From contig JAZUBQ010000005.1 in NCBI GenBank assembly GCA_045638525.1, positions 215,115-279,114 of the forward strand: 64,000 nucleotides of DNA. Reading direction: 5' to 3'. Each line of letters starts with the position of its first letter. Position 1 is the stretch's first letter. This document shows positions 1 to 9,847 of this stretch, piece after piece. The position numbers and the translations under genes were made by a program. The DNA comes from SIG452 sp045638525. GTDB taxonomy: Bacteria; Bacillota; Clostridia; UMGS1840. Below the pieces are notes generated by a model. The model saw only the letters and a program-made list of their open reading frames with translations, made no database searches and had not been told where the DNA came from.

Positions 1-949
1 TGGCAAACACGCCTTCCACATAAATTGCTTCTTTTTGTTCCAACTCTGTTTGAATTTTTGTTGCAGATAAATTGGATTCATCACAGTTGATAAGCAATTT
101 ATATGGGTCATCAATTTCCAATACCAGAAGTGGGGTTTTTTGAATCAACCAATCTTTAAATTCCTTAATTTTATAAAGAATCTCATCATTTTCGTACAAG
201 GTTTTTCCATAAATCCCCGCATAATCCAAAGAGGACAAAATCGGATAGGACGGACTGGTGGTTGTCACCATATTGATAGCGTTTTTTATCTTCTCTTTGG
301 AAATTTTTTTGGTGTTCAGAGCTAAAATTGCCCCCTGATTTAACGTCGGCATCGTTTTATGAAAACTTAAAACTGTTACATCCGAACTTTTATTTCCGAG
401 TTTTTTTAGTAAATCGCAAAAATAAAAATGAGCACCGTGGGATTCATCTTGCACCAATACGGCATCCCCCACCACTTCCCGGATTTTTGTCATATCCGAC
501 ACTTGACCGTAGTAAGTGGGTGAAGTAACAACCACTGTTTTTTCACCATCATAAGAAATATCTTCTGCCGAAATGGGGTAAGGAATTCCGTAATCGATAT
601 TCATTTTGGAATAAACAAATCGCGGAATCGCTCCGGTTAAAATCAAGGCATTTAATACCGAAACATGACAATTCCGGTCCACCAAAACCTGCTCATTTTC
701 TTTGGTTGTGGCAAGAATACTTGCTAACATACCACTGGATGCTCCGTTGGTTAAAAAGAAAGCGGCCTGTTTGTCCAACCGTTTTGCCATTTCTTCTTCC
801 GATGCTTTGATAATTCCTGTGGGACAACGCAAATTATCGGTACCGGATAACTCAGTAACGTCGATAATGGGAACGGGGATATTTCCTTTATGTCCCGGCA
901 TATGAAAAGATGTTTCGGAGAAATGCTTTAAATATTCGTAGATTGCCAT
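1..949 (-). CDS. Orn/Lys/Arg decarboxylase family protein, 3' part cut off by window edge
   Basis: PLP-dependent fold-type I amino acid decarboxylase, probably acting on arginine, lysine or ornithine in polyamine metabolism. The minus-strand frame is open from the ATG at 947-949 to base 1, giving about 316 residues; the family usually has 450-490, so the C-terminal part lies outside the window. The HMPGHKG motif typical of the family's N-terminus is at residues 16-22. An SFHKT segment near residue 197 supplies the PLP-binding lysine, and an ESHGAH segment lies upstream of it. An AAAAGGA ribosome binding site precedes the start. The yifB gene lies 15 bases upstream of this start and is transcribed the same way, so the two are probably cotranscribed. 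The substrate cannot be told from sequence. Confidence 0.92.
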   Translation of the reverse strand, partial: MAIYEYLKHFSETSFHMPGHKGNIPVPIIDVTELSGTDNLRCPTGIIKASEEEMAKRLDKQAAFFLTNGASSGMLASILATTKENEQVLVDRNCHVSVLNALILTGAIPRFVYSKMNIDYGIPYPISAEDISYDGEKTVVVTSPTYYGQVSDMTKIREVVGDAVLVQDESHGAHFYFCDLLKKLGNKSSDVTVLSFHKTMPTLNQGAILALNTKKISKEKIKNAINMVTTTSPSYPILSSLDYAGIYGKTLYENDEILYKIKEFKDWLIQKTPLLVLEIDDPYKLLINCDESNLSATKIQTELEQKEAIYVEGVFA

Positions 950-964
950 AGAAATATTTCCTTT

Positions 965-2485
965 TTAATCTGCCATCCGACGTTCGGTATCCCGATAGCT
1001 GATGGCTTCTGCCAGATGATGGAGTTCGATGTTTTCTGATTCCTCCAAATCAGCAATGGTACGGGCAACTTTGATGATTTTATCATAGCCTCTGGCAGTT
1101 AAGCCAAGGGCTTGAAATGCTTGTTTTAAAAGTGCCTCTGCCTGCTCGGAAAGCACGCAATATTTTTTTACCAGAGGTGCTGTCAATTCAGCATTGGTTA
1201 AAATTCCTTCCTCTGCATAACGTTTTTTCTGAATTTCACGGGCACGAATCACTCGTTTTCTGATTTCAACACTGGATTCTGCGGACTCTTGGGAAGAAAT
1301 TTCGTCATAGTTTACTGCCGGAACTTCAATCTGAATATCAATTCGATCCATCAAAGGTCCGGAAATTTTCTTCTGATAACGTTGAATCTGATCGATGGTA
1401 CAGCTACATTCTTTCACCGTAGAACCGTGATACCCGCAAGGGCACGGATTTTTCGCAGCAATAATCATAAAATTACAGGGATATTCTGCCGAACGGCTGA
1501 CACGGGTCACATTAATTCTTTTATCTTCCAATGGCTGTCTTAAAACCTCCAGAGCTTCCCGTTTAAACTCCGGCAATTCATCCAAAAACAAAACACCGTT
1601 ATGAGCTAATGAGATTTCACCCGGCATAGCTTTACTACCGCCGCCAATAATACTTACTGTGGATGCTGTATGATGCAGTACCCGAAACGGACGTTTTACA
1701 AGCATGGGATTTTCTTTTGAGACCAAACCGCAAACCGAATAAATTTTGGTAACCTCCATGGATTCTTCATAGGTTAACGGTGGTAAAATTCCAGGAACAC
1801 GCTTAGAAAGCATTGTTTTTCCGGAACCCGGTGTACCGCTCATTAAAATACTGTGTCCGCCGCTGCAAGCAACTTCCAACGCACGTTTGGCATTTTCCTG
1901 CCCTTTTACGTCAGCAAAATCCAATGCGGTATCCACAACCGAAAAGTCCAGCTCTTCATCCGCTTCATAAGGAGAAATAACAACCTGTCCTGTCAGAAAA
2001 TCAATAATCTGACGAAGGCTTTCCGCAGGATATACCAAAATTCCGGGAACCAACGCTGCTTCTTTTGCATTTTCTTTGGGAACGATAATCTTTTTAAATC
2101 CTTGTTTTTTTGCGTGATCTGCCATAGGCAACACACCGCTGACTCCACGGATTTCGCCCGATAAGGACAATTCCCCAAGCATCACATACTCGTCCAAACC
2201 GCCAAGCTCAACCGAAGCGCCAAGCAACGCCACTGCCATCGGTAAATCGTAGTGAGTTCCCTCTTTTCGTACCGATGCCGGTGCCAGATTGATTGTGATT
2301 TTTTTGGCAGGAAACAAAAAGCCGGAATTTTTGATACCGCTTCTTACCCTTTCTTTGGACTCTTTAATGGCAGTATCTGCCAACCCTACCACATCATATT
2401 GAGGCAAAGCTTTTGTGATGTCTGCTTCAATATCCACAAGATAGGCATCAATTCCATTTAAACCACAGGTATAACAAGTAACCAT
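965..2485 (-). CDS. yifB: YifB/ComM family Mg chelatase-like AAA+ ATPase
   Basis: A 506-residue protein, the normal family length. The N-terminal third is the Lon/S5-like ChlI domain. It is followed by an AAA+ core with Walker A GTPGSGKTML at residues 217-226, Walker B GVLFLDELPEF near 300, a cysteine cluster (CPCGYHG...CSC) near 350, and the C-terminal Mg-chelatase helical domain. In naturally transformable Gram-negatives ComM is a branch-migration helicase; in Clostridia the role is less certain. GAAGGA precedes the ATG. It lies in a minus-strand run with rqcH and pcrA, about 20 bases after rqcH. Family assignment is firm; function in competence is inference. Confidence 0.95.
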   Translation of the reverse strand: MVTCYTCGLNGIDAYLVDIEADITKALPQYDVVGLADTAIKESKERVRSGIKNSGFLFPAKKITINLAPASVRKEGTHYDLPMAVALLGASVELGGLDEYVMLGELSLSGEIRGVSGVLPMADHAKKQGFKKIIVPKENAKEAALVPGILVYPAESLRQIIDFLTGQVVISPYEADEELDFSVVDTALDFADVKGQENAKRALEVACSGGHSILMSGTPGSGKTMLSKRVPGILPPLTYEESMEVTKIYSVCGLVSKENPMLVKRPFRVLHHTASTVSIIGGGSKAMPGEISLAHNGVLFLDELPEFKREALEVLRQPLEDKRINVTRVSRSAEYPCNFMIIAAKNPCPCGYHGSTVKECSCTIDQIQRYQKKISGPLMDRIDIQIEVPAVNYDEISSQESAESSVEIRKRVIRAREIQKKRYAEEGILTNAELTAPLVKKYCVLSEQAEALLKQAFQALGLTARGYDKIIKVARTIADLEESENIELHHLAEAISYRDTERRMAD

Positions 2486-2504
2486 ATTTTCAAATCCTTC
2501 ATTT

Positions 2505-4232
2505 TTACTTTTGTTTTAACTGTTCTACTTGATTGGCATCAGGTTCTACAATAATTGTTTCAAAATTATCATATATCACCATACCGGGTTTGGCACCCGA
2601 TGGTTTTTTCACATATTTTACTTTAGTGTAATCCACTGCCGCTTTCGTGTCTTTTGCACTTTTGGAATACTGTGCTGCAATCAGTGCCGCTTCATACAGG
2701 GTTTGATCGGACACCGGTGCCCCCTGACATCGTATTACGGTATGCGAACCGGGAATATTGCGAATGTGAAGCCAAATGTCTGACTTAGAGGCAATCTTTA
2801 AGGTTAACTCTTCATTCTGACGATTATTTTTACCGCATAAAATCAACGTTCCGTCAGAAGCAACAAACTGCATTGGTCCCGAAACCCGACTTTCCTTTTT
2901 CTTCTTTTTGGGCGTTTTGTCGGAAGCATAACCACCGTCGGTTAACTCCTCTTTGATTTCGGAAATGTTTTTTTCGTCTTCACTGAGTTCCAATGCATCT
3001 TTCACACTTAACAGATATTTGATTTCCTCCTGAATTTCCACCAGCATTTCACGAGAAATTTTTTCCATATTTTTTTCTTTGTTATATTTCTCAAAATACT
3101 TTTTAGCGTTTCTTGCAGGAGAAATGGTTTCATCCAGCGGAATGGTTAAAGGAGCGTTTTCTTCATAATAATTGGGAAGAGTAACTTCCTTTTGGTTTTG
3201 ATTTAACTGATATAAATTTGCAGTCAGAATTTCCGCATAAATCCGATAGCGGTCTTTTTTCTCTGCTTTTTTTAAGTTTTTTTCATGAATATCAATTTTT
3301 TTATACAAACGGGTTAGGTTTTTATCAATGATTTGACCAACCTGATCCCGTTTTTCTTCCAGTTTTCGTTTGGTTTCTTTAGAACGGTAGAAATAATCTA
3401 CACATTCATTCACACTTTGAAATGTTTCTTTCTGATAAAAGTCAGCATATTGCTGTAAGTCCCAGATATAAAGGTCTTTCGGTTCTTTGGTTTCCGGTTT
3501 CAAAAGCAAAGTGGGGTCATATTCTTTTTGTTCTGCTTTTCTGAGAAATTCCGCCAGAACTTCTGCCGCCAATTCCTCGTTAGAACCGCTACGATGTTCC
3601 ACTTCCCTTGCTAAAATGGGAGACATACCCAAAAAAGCATTCATCAGTTTTTCAGATACCAAAACTCCGGCACTCTCTTTCAAACAGCTCGCTATATCTT
3701 CAGCAGACAATTCCACAGGATTCGTCTTTTCCTGCACAGGAGGAAGTTCATAAAACATTCCGGGAAGCACCTGTCGTTTTTCGGAAAGAGTAAAATCAAT
3801 GTGTCGGATAGAATCAATAATACGATTGTTATCGTCGGTTAAAATAATGTTGGAATGTTTCCCCATCGGTTCCACAATCAACATCTTTTTTGTTACTTCA
3901 AAAAGTTCATTGGTGCTTTCAGCAATGATTTTTACAATTCTTTCGTTACTAACTGCTTCTACACCCAGAATTTTGCCGCCGGATAAGTGTTTTCTCATCA
4001 ACATACAAAACACAGGTGGTGTATCGGGATTTTCAAAGGTCTGATTGGTAAGGCAAACACGCCCTTTGGAAGCATCGCAAGACAAAAGCAAGCGATAATT
4101 CTCTCCCAAAGAACGAACTGTCAAAAGAACTTGTGAGCGTGACATCTGATAAACTTTATCAATACGACCGCCTCTGAGCTTTTCGTCAAGCTCATAAGCG
4201 AGTGCCGCTAAGGTATTGGCGTCTAATGCCAT
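2505..4232 (-). CDS. rqcH: Rqc2 homolog RqcH (NFACT protein)
   Basis: A 575-residue NFACT-family protein, older name fibronectin-binding protein FbpA/Fbp54. In Bacillus, RqcH binds stalled 50S-peptidyl-tRNA and directs alanine tailing in ribosome quality control. NFACT-N occupies roughly residues 1-200. A long charged coiled coil follows at about 280-440 and is rich in Lys and Glu. The NFACT-R (DUF814) domain near 455-560 has the DIWLHIRNIPGSH signature. AAGGAG precedes the ATG. It sits 12 bases downstream of pcrA in the same direction. Length and domain order match the family and nothing looks broken. Confidence 0.95.
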   Translation of the reverse strand: MALDANTLAALAYELDEKLRGGRIDKVYQMSRSQVLLTVRSLGENYRLLLSCDASKGRVCLTNQTFENPDTPPVFCMLMRKHLSGGKILGVEAVSNERIVKIIAESTNELFEVTKKMLIVEPMGKHSNIILTDDNNRIIDSIRHIDFTLSEKRQVLPGMFYELPPVQEKTNPVELSAEDIASCLKESAGVLVSEKLMNAFLGMSPILAREVEHRSGSNEELAAEVLAEFLRKAEQKEYDPTLLLKPETKEPKDLYIWDLQQYADFYQKETFQSVNECVDYFYRSKETKRKLEEKRDQVGQIIDKNLTRLYKKIDIHEKNLKKAEKKDRYRIYAEILTANLYQLNQNQKEVTLPNYYEENAPLTIPLDETISPARNAKKYFEKYNKEKNMEKISREMLVEIQEEIKYLLSVKDALELSEDEKNISEIKEELTDGGYASDKTPKKKKKESRVSGPMQFVASDGTLILCGKNNRQNEELTLKIASKSDIWLHIRNIPGSHTVIRCQGAPVSDQTLYEAALIAAQYSKSAKDTKAAVDYTKVKYVKKPSGAKPGMVIYDNFETIIVEPDANQVEQLKQK

Positions 4233-4244
4233 AGTATGTTCTCC

Positions 4245-6641
4245 TTAAATAATTTCGGGACGGGCAAATGCCGCCATTAAGGTCTTTTTCCCAACGCTGT
4301 CAAATTGAATTTCCAATTTGATATCATTGCCCAAAGGTTGTACTAAAAGAACAGTTCCATCTCCGAATTTTTTATGACGGACACGACATCCTTCCCGATA
4401 ATCGGGTAAAGAACCGGATGATTTTGGTGGTTCGGCTTTTGGTGCGGATGGTGTCAGATGAATTGCATTGGTATTGTATGAATCACCGCGATATCCCCCA
4501 ACTGAACTTCGCGACAAGGAACTGCTATAGCCGTAAGACTCCCCGAATCCGCCAACAGATGCTTGCTTTTTCTTGGGCATTTCCAAAGTTTCTGCCGGAA
4601 TTTCTTTTAAAAACTGAGACGGAAGGCTATGCATATAAGAACCAAAGAGCATTCTCTCTTGTGTGTAAGAAAGATACAGTTTTTCTTTTGCACGGGTAAT
4701 TCCAACATAACAAAGACGACGTTCTTCTTCCAAACCACCAACCTCGGTTTTGGACTGCATGGACGGGAAAATTCCCTCCTCAAATCCAACCAAAAATACA
4801 ACGGGAAATTCCAACCCTTTAGAGCTATGCAATGTCATCAAAGTCACTGCATCTTCATCGGCATCATAGTTATCAATATCAGACAGCAGAGATACATTTT
4901 CCAAGAAGGAAGATAAATCCTGGTTTGCTTCATCTTCTTTAATCATGGAAAGAAGTTCTTTCATATTCTGAATTCTTGCATTGGATTCTTCGGTGTCTTC
5001 TTTTTGCAAGGCTTCCATATATCCGGAACCGTACAACACAGATGTAACTAAGGCTTCGGTACTTTCGGTATTCTCCCGAAAATCTGCAATCATTTTTGCA
5101 AAATTCATAAGTTTTAACTTCGGATGCGAAAGTTCCTGGTAGTCTCCTGCATTTTCACAAACCGAAAGCATAGAAACGCCGTTTGCAGTTGCCAATGCCT
5201 GCACTTTATCTACCGAAGTTTTACCGATACCACGAGCAGGCTCGTTAATAATTCTCATCAATGCGGCATCATCATTTTCGTTTAATACCAATCTGAGATA
5301 TGCCACAATATCCTTGATTTCTTTACGGTCAAAGAAACGAGTCCCCCCCACTATTCTGTGAGGAATTGCAGACTGCAAAAAGGTTTGTTCAAAAGTACGG
5401 GACAAAGAATTCATACGATATAACACCGCAATGTCACGATAGTGATAGCCATCCCGCAACAAAGAATCAATCAGCATCCCTACCCTATCCGCTTCCTGAT
5501 AATTATTATCGGGATTTAACACGGTAATTTTGGAGCCGCCTTCTTTTTGAGTCCAAAGTTTTTTTGCTTTTCTTTGACGGTTATTTGCAATTACACCATT
5601 TGCCGCATCCAGAATATTTTTGGTGCTGCGATAATTTTCTTCCAATTTAATAATTTTGGTATTGGAAAATTGCTGTTCAAAATTTAAAATGTTGGTAATA
5701 TCAGCACCACGGAACTTATAAATTGACTGGTCATCATCCCCAACAACACAAAGATTCTTGGATTTTTTTGCAAGATAAGATGCCAGTAAATACTGAATTT
5801 TATTGGTATCCTGATATTCGTCAATCATAATGTGCGTAAAACGCTCCTGATACTCCGCCAAAACACCGGGAAACTGTTCAAATAATTTCACCGTATCAAA
5901 TAAAATATCATCAAAATCCAACGCATTGTATTTTTGCAGTTTTTCCATATATAAGGCATAAACCTTACCGATTAAACCTGCCTTATAATCAGCACCTGCC
6001 TGACGCAGAAATTCTGTTGCATCTATCGCATCATTCTTTGCCTTGGAAATCACGCTGTAGCAAAGTTTATGATTTAAAACATCTTCTGAAATATTTAATT
6101 CTTTGATACATTCTTTGATGCAATTCTTGGCATCATTGGCATCAAAAATGGTGAAGTAACGGTTTAATCCGCCACCCAGTAACGTAATATGTTCTCTTAA
6201 AATCCGTACACAAGCAGAGTGAAAGGTCAACGCCCAGATTCCCGTTGCACATTCCCCCAATTTTTTCTCTAATCGTTCTTTCAGCTCATTTGCCGCTTTA
6301 TTGGTAAAAGTAATTGCCAAAATATTTTTGGGAGAAATCGGACGATAAGAAAATAATCCTGATTCTTCCGGAGTCAACAATGCAGCAGATTTACGCTCTA
6401 AACGAGCCAAATCTTCTTCATCTAAAAATGCCGGACATTCTAATTCATTATAATAAGAATCACCATATTTAATCAAATAATGGATACGTGAAATTAAGGT
6501 AGTGGTTTTTCCGCTACCGGCACCCGCCAAAATCAAAACAGGACCTGTTGCAGTAAAACACGCCTCTTTTTGCATGGGATTCAAATGAGAAAATTCTTCT
6601 TCTAAAATTCGTTTTTTAAGTTGATTCCATCTGTTTTTCAT
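4245..6641 (-). CDS. pcrA: ATP-dependent DNA helicase PcrA/UvrD
   Basis: A 798-residue superfamily 1A helicase that moves 3' to 5' on DNA in repair and replication-conflict resolution. Visible motifs are Walker A GAGSGKTTTL at about 36-45, motif II IDEYQDTN near 265, motif III GDDDQSIYKFRGAD near 292, motif V TLMTLHSSKGLEF and motif VI CYVGITRAKEKLYL. The C-terminus carries the PcrA-type Tudor-like domain (GCRVRHKKFGDGTV), which in PcrA contacts RNA polymerase and tells it apart from Rep. The start overlaps the queG-like gene by 26 bases, so translation is likely coupled. The local ribosome binding site is weak. Confidence 0.96.
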   Translation of the reverse strand: MKNRWNQLKKRILEEEFSHLNPMQKEACFTATGPVLILAGAGSGKTTTLISRIHYLIKYGDSYYNELECPAFLDEEDLARLERKSAALLTPEESGLFSYRPISPKNILAITFTNKAANELKERLEKKLGECATGIWALTFHSACVRILREHITLLGGGLNRYFTIFDANDAKNCIKECIKELNISEDVLNHKLCYSVISKAKNDAIDATEFLRQAGADYKAGLIGKVYALYMEKLQKYNALDFDDILFDTVKLFEQFPGVLAEYQERFTHIMIDEYQDTNKIQYLLASYLAKKSKNLCVVGDDDQSIYKFRGADITNILNFEQQFSNTKIIKLEENYRSTKNILDAANGVIANNRQRKAKKLWTQKEGGSKITVLNPDNNYQEADRVGMLIDSLLRDGYHYRDIAVLYRMNSLSRTFEQTFLQSAIPHRIVGGTRFFDRKEIKDIVAYLRLVLNENDDAALMRIINEPARGIGKTSVDKVQALATANGVSMLSVCENAGDYQELSHPKLKLMNFAKMIADFRENTESTEALVTSVLYGSGYMEALQKEDTEESNARIQNMKELLSMIKEDEANQDLSSFLENVSLLSDIDNYDADEDAVTLMTLHSSKGLEFPVVFLVGFEEGIFPSMQSKTEVGGLEEERRLCYVGITRAKEKLYLSYTQERMLFGSYMHSLPSQFLKEIPAETLEMPKKKQASVGGFGESYGYSSSLSRSSVGGYRGDSYNTNAIHLTPSAPKAEPPKSSGSLPDYREGCRVRHKKFGDGTVLLVQPLGNDIKLEIQFDSVGKKTLMAAFARPEII

Positions 6642-7419
6642 CTAAAAGTCTCACATTCCTTTTGAGTATTTGGATTCCTTTATAGCTAAAGGCAAAATCA
6701 TGATATTTTTTTTGAAATTCTTCTTCATCAATTGCAAGAATTTCTTCTTTTGATAAATTTAAAACCGGCTTTTTGAATTTTTCAATCAATGTTACAGTTG
6801 CCTTTTTGTTTACAGGACAGGCAAGTTGGCAAATGTCACATCCCCAGAGTATCTTTGACTTCCGGAATAATGCAACTTCATCATCAGCCAGCTCTTTTTT
6901 CTGACTAAGATAAGACAAACATCGTTCTTTTTGAAAGCCTTCTGTTAACGCTTTTGTAGTACACGCCCTTTGGCAGGCACCGCAATCAGTACATAACAAA
7001 ACGGGCGAATGTTTTTTCTCGGGAAGTTCTTCTTTTAACAGCACTTCTCCAATAAATACAAAAGAGCCGTATTCTTTAGTTAAAAGTAAGTTATGTTTCC
7101 CGATTTGCCCCAATCCCAATTCCTCGGCCAGTTGTTTTTCACGAAAAGGAGAAATATCGGAAAAGCTCCGATACTCTACTCCAAGCGGTGCAAAAATTTT
7201 ATCAAATTCTTCTTTCACTACCGTATGGTAATCATAAATAGAACAATAGCGGGAAAAGAGTTCCGGACTCTCGGTATAATAATAAGGAAATACCGCGACA
7301 ACTAACGTGCGGTATCCCTGTTTTCGATATTTTTCATTGGGATTTGACATCACTCCGTATGAGAGATACGGAGGAAAACGTTCTTCAATCTGTTTGGCAA
7401 GTGTCAGATTCATTTTCAT
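6616..7419 (-). CDS. QueG-like epoxyqueuosine reductase / double 4Fe-4S protein, short form
   Basis: A 267-residue protein with an N-terminal DUF1730-like region and a ferredoxin-type C-terminal half. The cysteine motifs CTDCGACQRAC (near residue 145) and CDICQLACP (near 195) fit two 4Fe-4S clusters as in QueG, the cobalamin-dependent enzyme that reduces epoxyqueuosine to queuosine in tRNA. Usual QueG proteins are 310-390 residues, so this one lacks the C-terminal HEAT-like extension, as other clostridial homologs do. A queA gene occurs at 52463, which supports a queuosine pathway in this genome. AGGA precedes the start. It overlaps the AI-2E permease gene upstream by 35 bases and pcrA downstream. 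True QueG activity is likely but unproven. Confidence 0.75.
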   Translation of the reverse strand: MKMNLTLAKQIEERFPPYLSYGVMSNPNEKYRKQGYRTLVVAVFPYYYTESPELFSRYCSIYDYHTVVKEEFDKIFAPLGVEYRSFSDISPFREKQLAEELGLGQIGKHNLLLTKEYGSFVFIGEVLLKEELPEKKHSPVLLCTDCGACQRACTTKALTEGFQKERCLSYLSQKKELADDEVALFRKSKILWGCDICQLACPVNKKATVTLIEKFKKPVLNLSKEEILAIDEEEFQKKYHDFAFSYKGIQILKRNVRLLDEKQMEST

Positions 7420-8554
7420 ACTTTTCCTGATATTTTTTTTCGATATATGTCTTAAACAGTAAATACAAGACTGCAGTCAAAGGAACTCCGACAATCATCC
7501 CAACAAATCCAAGTAATTTGCTTCCTGCCAAAATTCCAACCAACACCCAAATCGGAGAAAGTCCGGTGGTGTCCCCCAAAATTTTCGGTCCTAAGATATT
7601 GCCGTCAAACTGCTGTAGTACCAACACGAAGATGAGGAACCAAATCAAGCGTTCCGGTGCCACAATCAAAATCAGAAGTGCCGAAGGAATGGCTCCGATA
7701 AAAGGTCCGAAAAACGGAATCACATTGGTAATGCCGATAATCACACTGATTAACAGTGCATAAGGACGATAAATCATCAGCATAAACGGGAAAGAAATCA
7801 CACCGATAATTGCTGAATCAATAATTTTACCTAAAATAAAACGGGAAAATGTTTTATCCGCCATTTTTGTAATATCAAAAACTTTATTGGCAGTTGTTTT
7901 CTTACAAAGTGCATATACCGTAGTCTTAATATTTCGGAAAAATTTTTCTTTACCGTACAAAAAGTAAATGGATACAATCAACCCAACAATAGTGTTGGTA
8001 AATCCGGTAGTCACAAGTGCCGGAATATTCACTAACCACCCAAAGCAAGCATTTAACAATGCAGTGGCATATTCTGTCATCGTATCATAAGGCAACAACT
8101 GATCCAGCCAGCTGGCATCTATATGATAAGTTTCAACCCATTTGGATATGTTGAGTGAAAACATCTGAATATATAACGGGATATTCTTAAACAGAGTTTC
8201 CACACTGGTTTTCACCTGTGGAATTAACAAAACAGTCAGACAAGTTAAAACGCCAAGTGTCAGTACGTAGGTAATCAAAATTGAAATCACACGTCTGAGG
8301 TTTTGATATTGAAGCGTTTTTTTTTCAGACTTCACCCAACCAAAAACTTTAGTTTCCATAAGCTTCATTAACGGATTAAGCAAATACGCAATGACAAATC
8401 CAATCAGAAACGGAGTGAATATCGAAATCAAAAAACGAAAAGCGCCCTGAAAGCTTTCAAACTTCAAAAATAAAAAATAAGAAGCTACTCCAACGAATGC
8501 TACCAGAGAATATAAAAATATTTGATTTTTATTGTCTTTAAAAAACTTCTTCAT
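7385..8554 (-). CDS. AI-2E family transporter (PF01594-type permease)
   Basis: A polytopic membrane protein of about 389 residues with roughly eight hydrophobic segments. It ends with the family's conserved region (GITNVIPFFGPFIGAIP and later VGVPLTAVLYLLF). Members of this family export diverse small molecules or run as Na+/H+ exchangers; the AI-2 label reflects one member (TqsA) and should not be read as evidence of quorum sensing. The start chosen is the ATG at 8552-8554 because AGAAGGA lies 8 bases before it. An ATG ten codons upstream has no ribosome binding site. The 3' end overlaps the next gene by 35 bases. Confidence 0.88.
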   Translation of the reverse strand: MKKFFKDNKNQIFLYSLVAFVGVASYFLFLKFESFQGAFRFLISIFTPFLIGFVIAYLLNPLMKLMETKVFGWVKSEKKTLQYQNLRRVISILITYVLTLGVLTCLTVLLIPQVKTSVETLFKNIPLYIQMFSLNISKWVETYHIDASWLDQLLPYDTMTEYATALLNACFGWLVNIPALVTTGFTNTIVGLIVSIYFLYGKEKFFRNIKTTVYALCKKTTANKVFDITKMADKTFSRFILGKIIDSAIIGVISFPFMLMIYRPYALLISVIIGITNVIPFFGPFIGAIPSALLILIVAPERLIWFLIFVLVLQQFDGNILGPKILGDTTGLSPIWVLVGILAGSKLLGFVGMIVGVPLTAVLYLLFKTYIEKKYQEKYENESDTCQTD

Positions 8555-8642
8555 AACTTTTTCCTTCTGTGAAAGGACAGGCATAAGCGTTTTTGGACAC
8601 CTATGCCTGCACTGTTACAATATAATAAACAAATTACCGTTC

Positions 8643-9638
8643 TTAACGTACAGCAACTGCGTTGATTTTTGCATCATCCTGAGTAATTTCCATAGTTGCT
8701 TTCAGTTCTTCAAGCACCTTATCTTCTTCTGCAATCATATAAAAGTTCTGTGCTTTACCGATATTAGCGGTGAAATCAGCTTCCATATCCAAGGGGATAC
8801 GTTTGATAATATGATAACCGTAAGAAGATTCAATGATATCAGAAATTCCGTTTTCTTCCAAAGCTGCGGTTCCTTCATAAAACTCAGTTACCATTTCGCC
8901 GTCTGAAAATACATAACCATCGGGAGCACTGTCCTTACCGGGATCTTCGGAATGTTCCATCATGAGTGCCTGGAAATCAGCTCCACCTTTTGCCTGTTTT
9001 AACAATGCTTCAATTTCAGCTTTTTTTGCATCAAGTTGTTCCTGAGGTAATTTCTGACCGGTGGTCTGATCGATTGTCATTACTAAGATGTGCTGTGCTT
9101 TATAGAAGTTTTTAGCAAACACTTCTTTTAAAACATCATCGGAAGGATTGAAACGTTCGGATACAGCCAATACTCTTTCACCATACTTGCTATAGAGCAT
9201 CTGTTTTCTATAAACAGCTTTCAAGGTTTCTTTGCTTACGCCGTAGGTATCCATTGTCTGCTGAAGTGCTTCCGCATTGTCAGTGAATTCTTTGTTGATT
9301 TCATCTGCAGAAATACTCAGATCATTGTCCTTTGCTGTCTGTGCCATAACGCTGACATCAATCAGCAACTCCATTGCTTTTTCACGAATATAGCTTTCTG
9401 CATCCTTACCGTCTTTGTCAGTATTCCAGAATTCTTCCACATCGTCACCCTGAAGCTGACCAACGGATTGCATTTTGATAACTTCTATTGTATATTTGAG
9501 TTCCCCTACCGTGATAACTTCATCTCCAACTTTAGCAACCACCTGACTATCATCCGATGTGCCGCCGCAACCATTCATAACGCCTACACAAAGCACGAGC
9601 ATCATGAAAAGAGCAACAAGTTTTTTCATTGTTTTCAT
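8643..9638 (-). CDS. prsA: PrsA-like foldase lipoprotein (parvulin-type peptidyl-prolyl isomerase)
   Basis: About 331 residues: a short lipoprotein signal (hydrophobic LVALFMMLVLCVGVM followed by NGC, the modified cysteine), a SurA_N-like helical region, and a parvulin domain near residues 175-280 recognisable by KAQHILV, ADFQALMMEHSEDPG and SSYGYHIIKR. It is expected to act outside the membrane in folding exported proteins. That fits the very large secreted proteins elsewhere in the window. The ATG at 9636-9638 is preferred because a GAGG box lies ahead of it; a start 12 codons upstream would put charged residues before the signal peptide. It is divergent from pdaA across a 199-base intergenic region. 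Confidence 0.88.
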   Translation of the reverse strand: MKTMKKLVALFMMLVLCVGVMNGCGGTSDDSQVVAKVGDEVITVGELKYTIEVIKMQSVGQLQGDDVEEFWNTDKDGKDAESYIREKAMELLIDVSVMAQTAKDNDLSISADEINKEFTDNAEALQQTMDTYGVSKETLKAVYRKQMLYSKYGERVLAVSERFNPSDDVLKEVFAKNFYKAQHILVMTIDQTTGQKLPQEQLDAKKAEIEALLKQAKGGADFQALMMEHSEDPGKDSAPDGYVFSDGEMVTEFYEGTAALEENGISDIIESSYGYHIIKRIPLDMEADFTANIGKAQNFYMIAEEDKVLEELKATMEITQDDAKINAVAVR

Positions 9639-9824
9639 ATTAATTACCTCGTTTCTTTCTATTATTTTCTTCATTATACAACAGGTGAAATCGGAAAGTC
9701 AATTCTTTTTCACGTTGTAACAAAGATTTAATATTTTACAGCTATCCTTTTCAACATATTTTTACAATATTGAGAATAGATTGTAATTAAAAGTAATTAA
9801 AAAATTTCTAACCGGAAAGGAGGC

Positions 9825-9847
9825 GCAACTGCATTTTTTGCAGTTGC
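9825..9847 (+). repeat. Perfect hairpin over the pdaA translation start
   Basis: Nine bases (GCAACTGCA, 9825-9833) pair perfectly with 9839-9847 around a 5-T loop. The ribosome binding site AAAGGAGG (9816-9823) lies just ahead of the hairpin. The TTG at 9838 and a CTG at 9829, both in the pdaA frame, lie inside it. The structure could control access to the start. This is inference from base pairing only. Confidence 0.7.

Noticed and set aside
7385..8554. Quorum-sensing autoinducer exporter
   Set aside because: The AI-2E family name does not prove AI-2 transport, and no lux or lsr gene is present.
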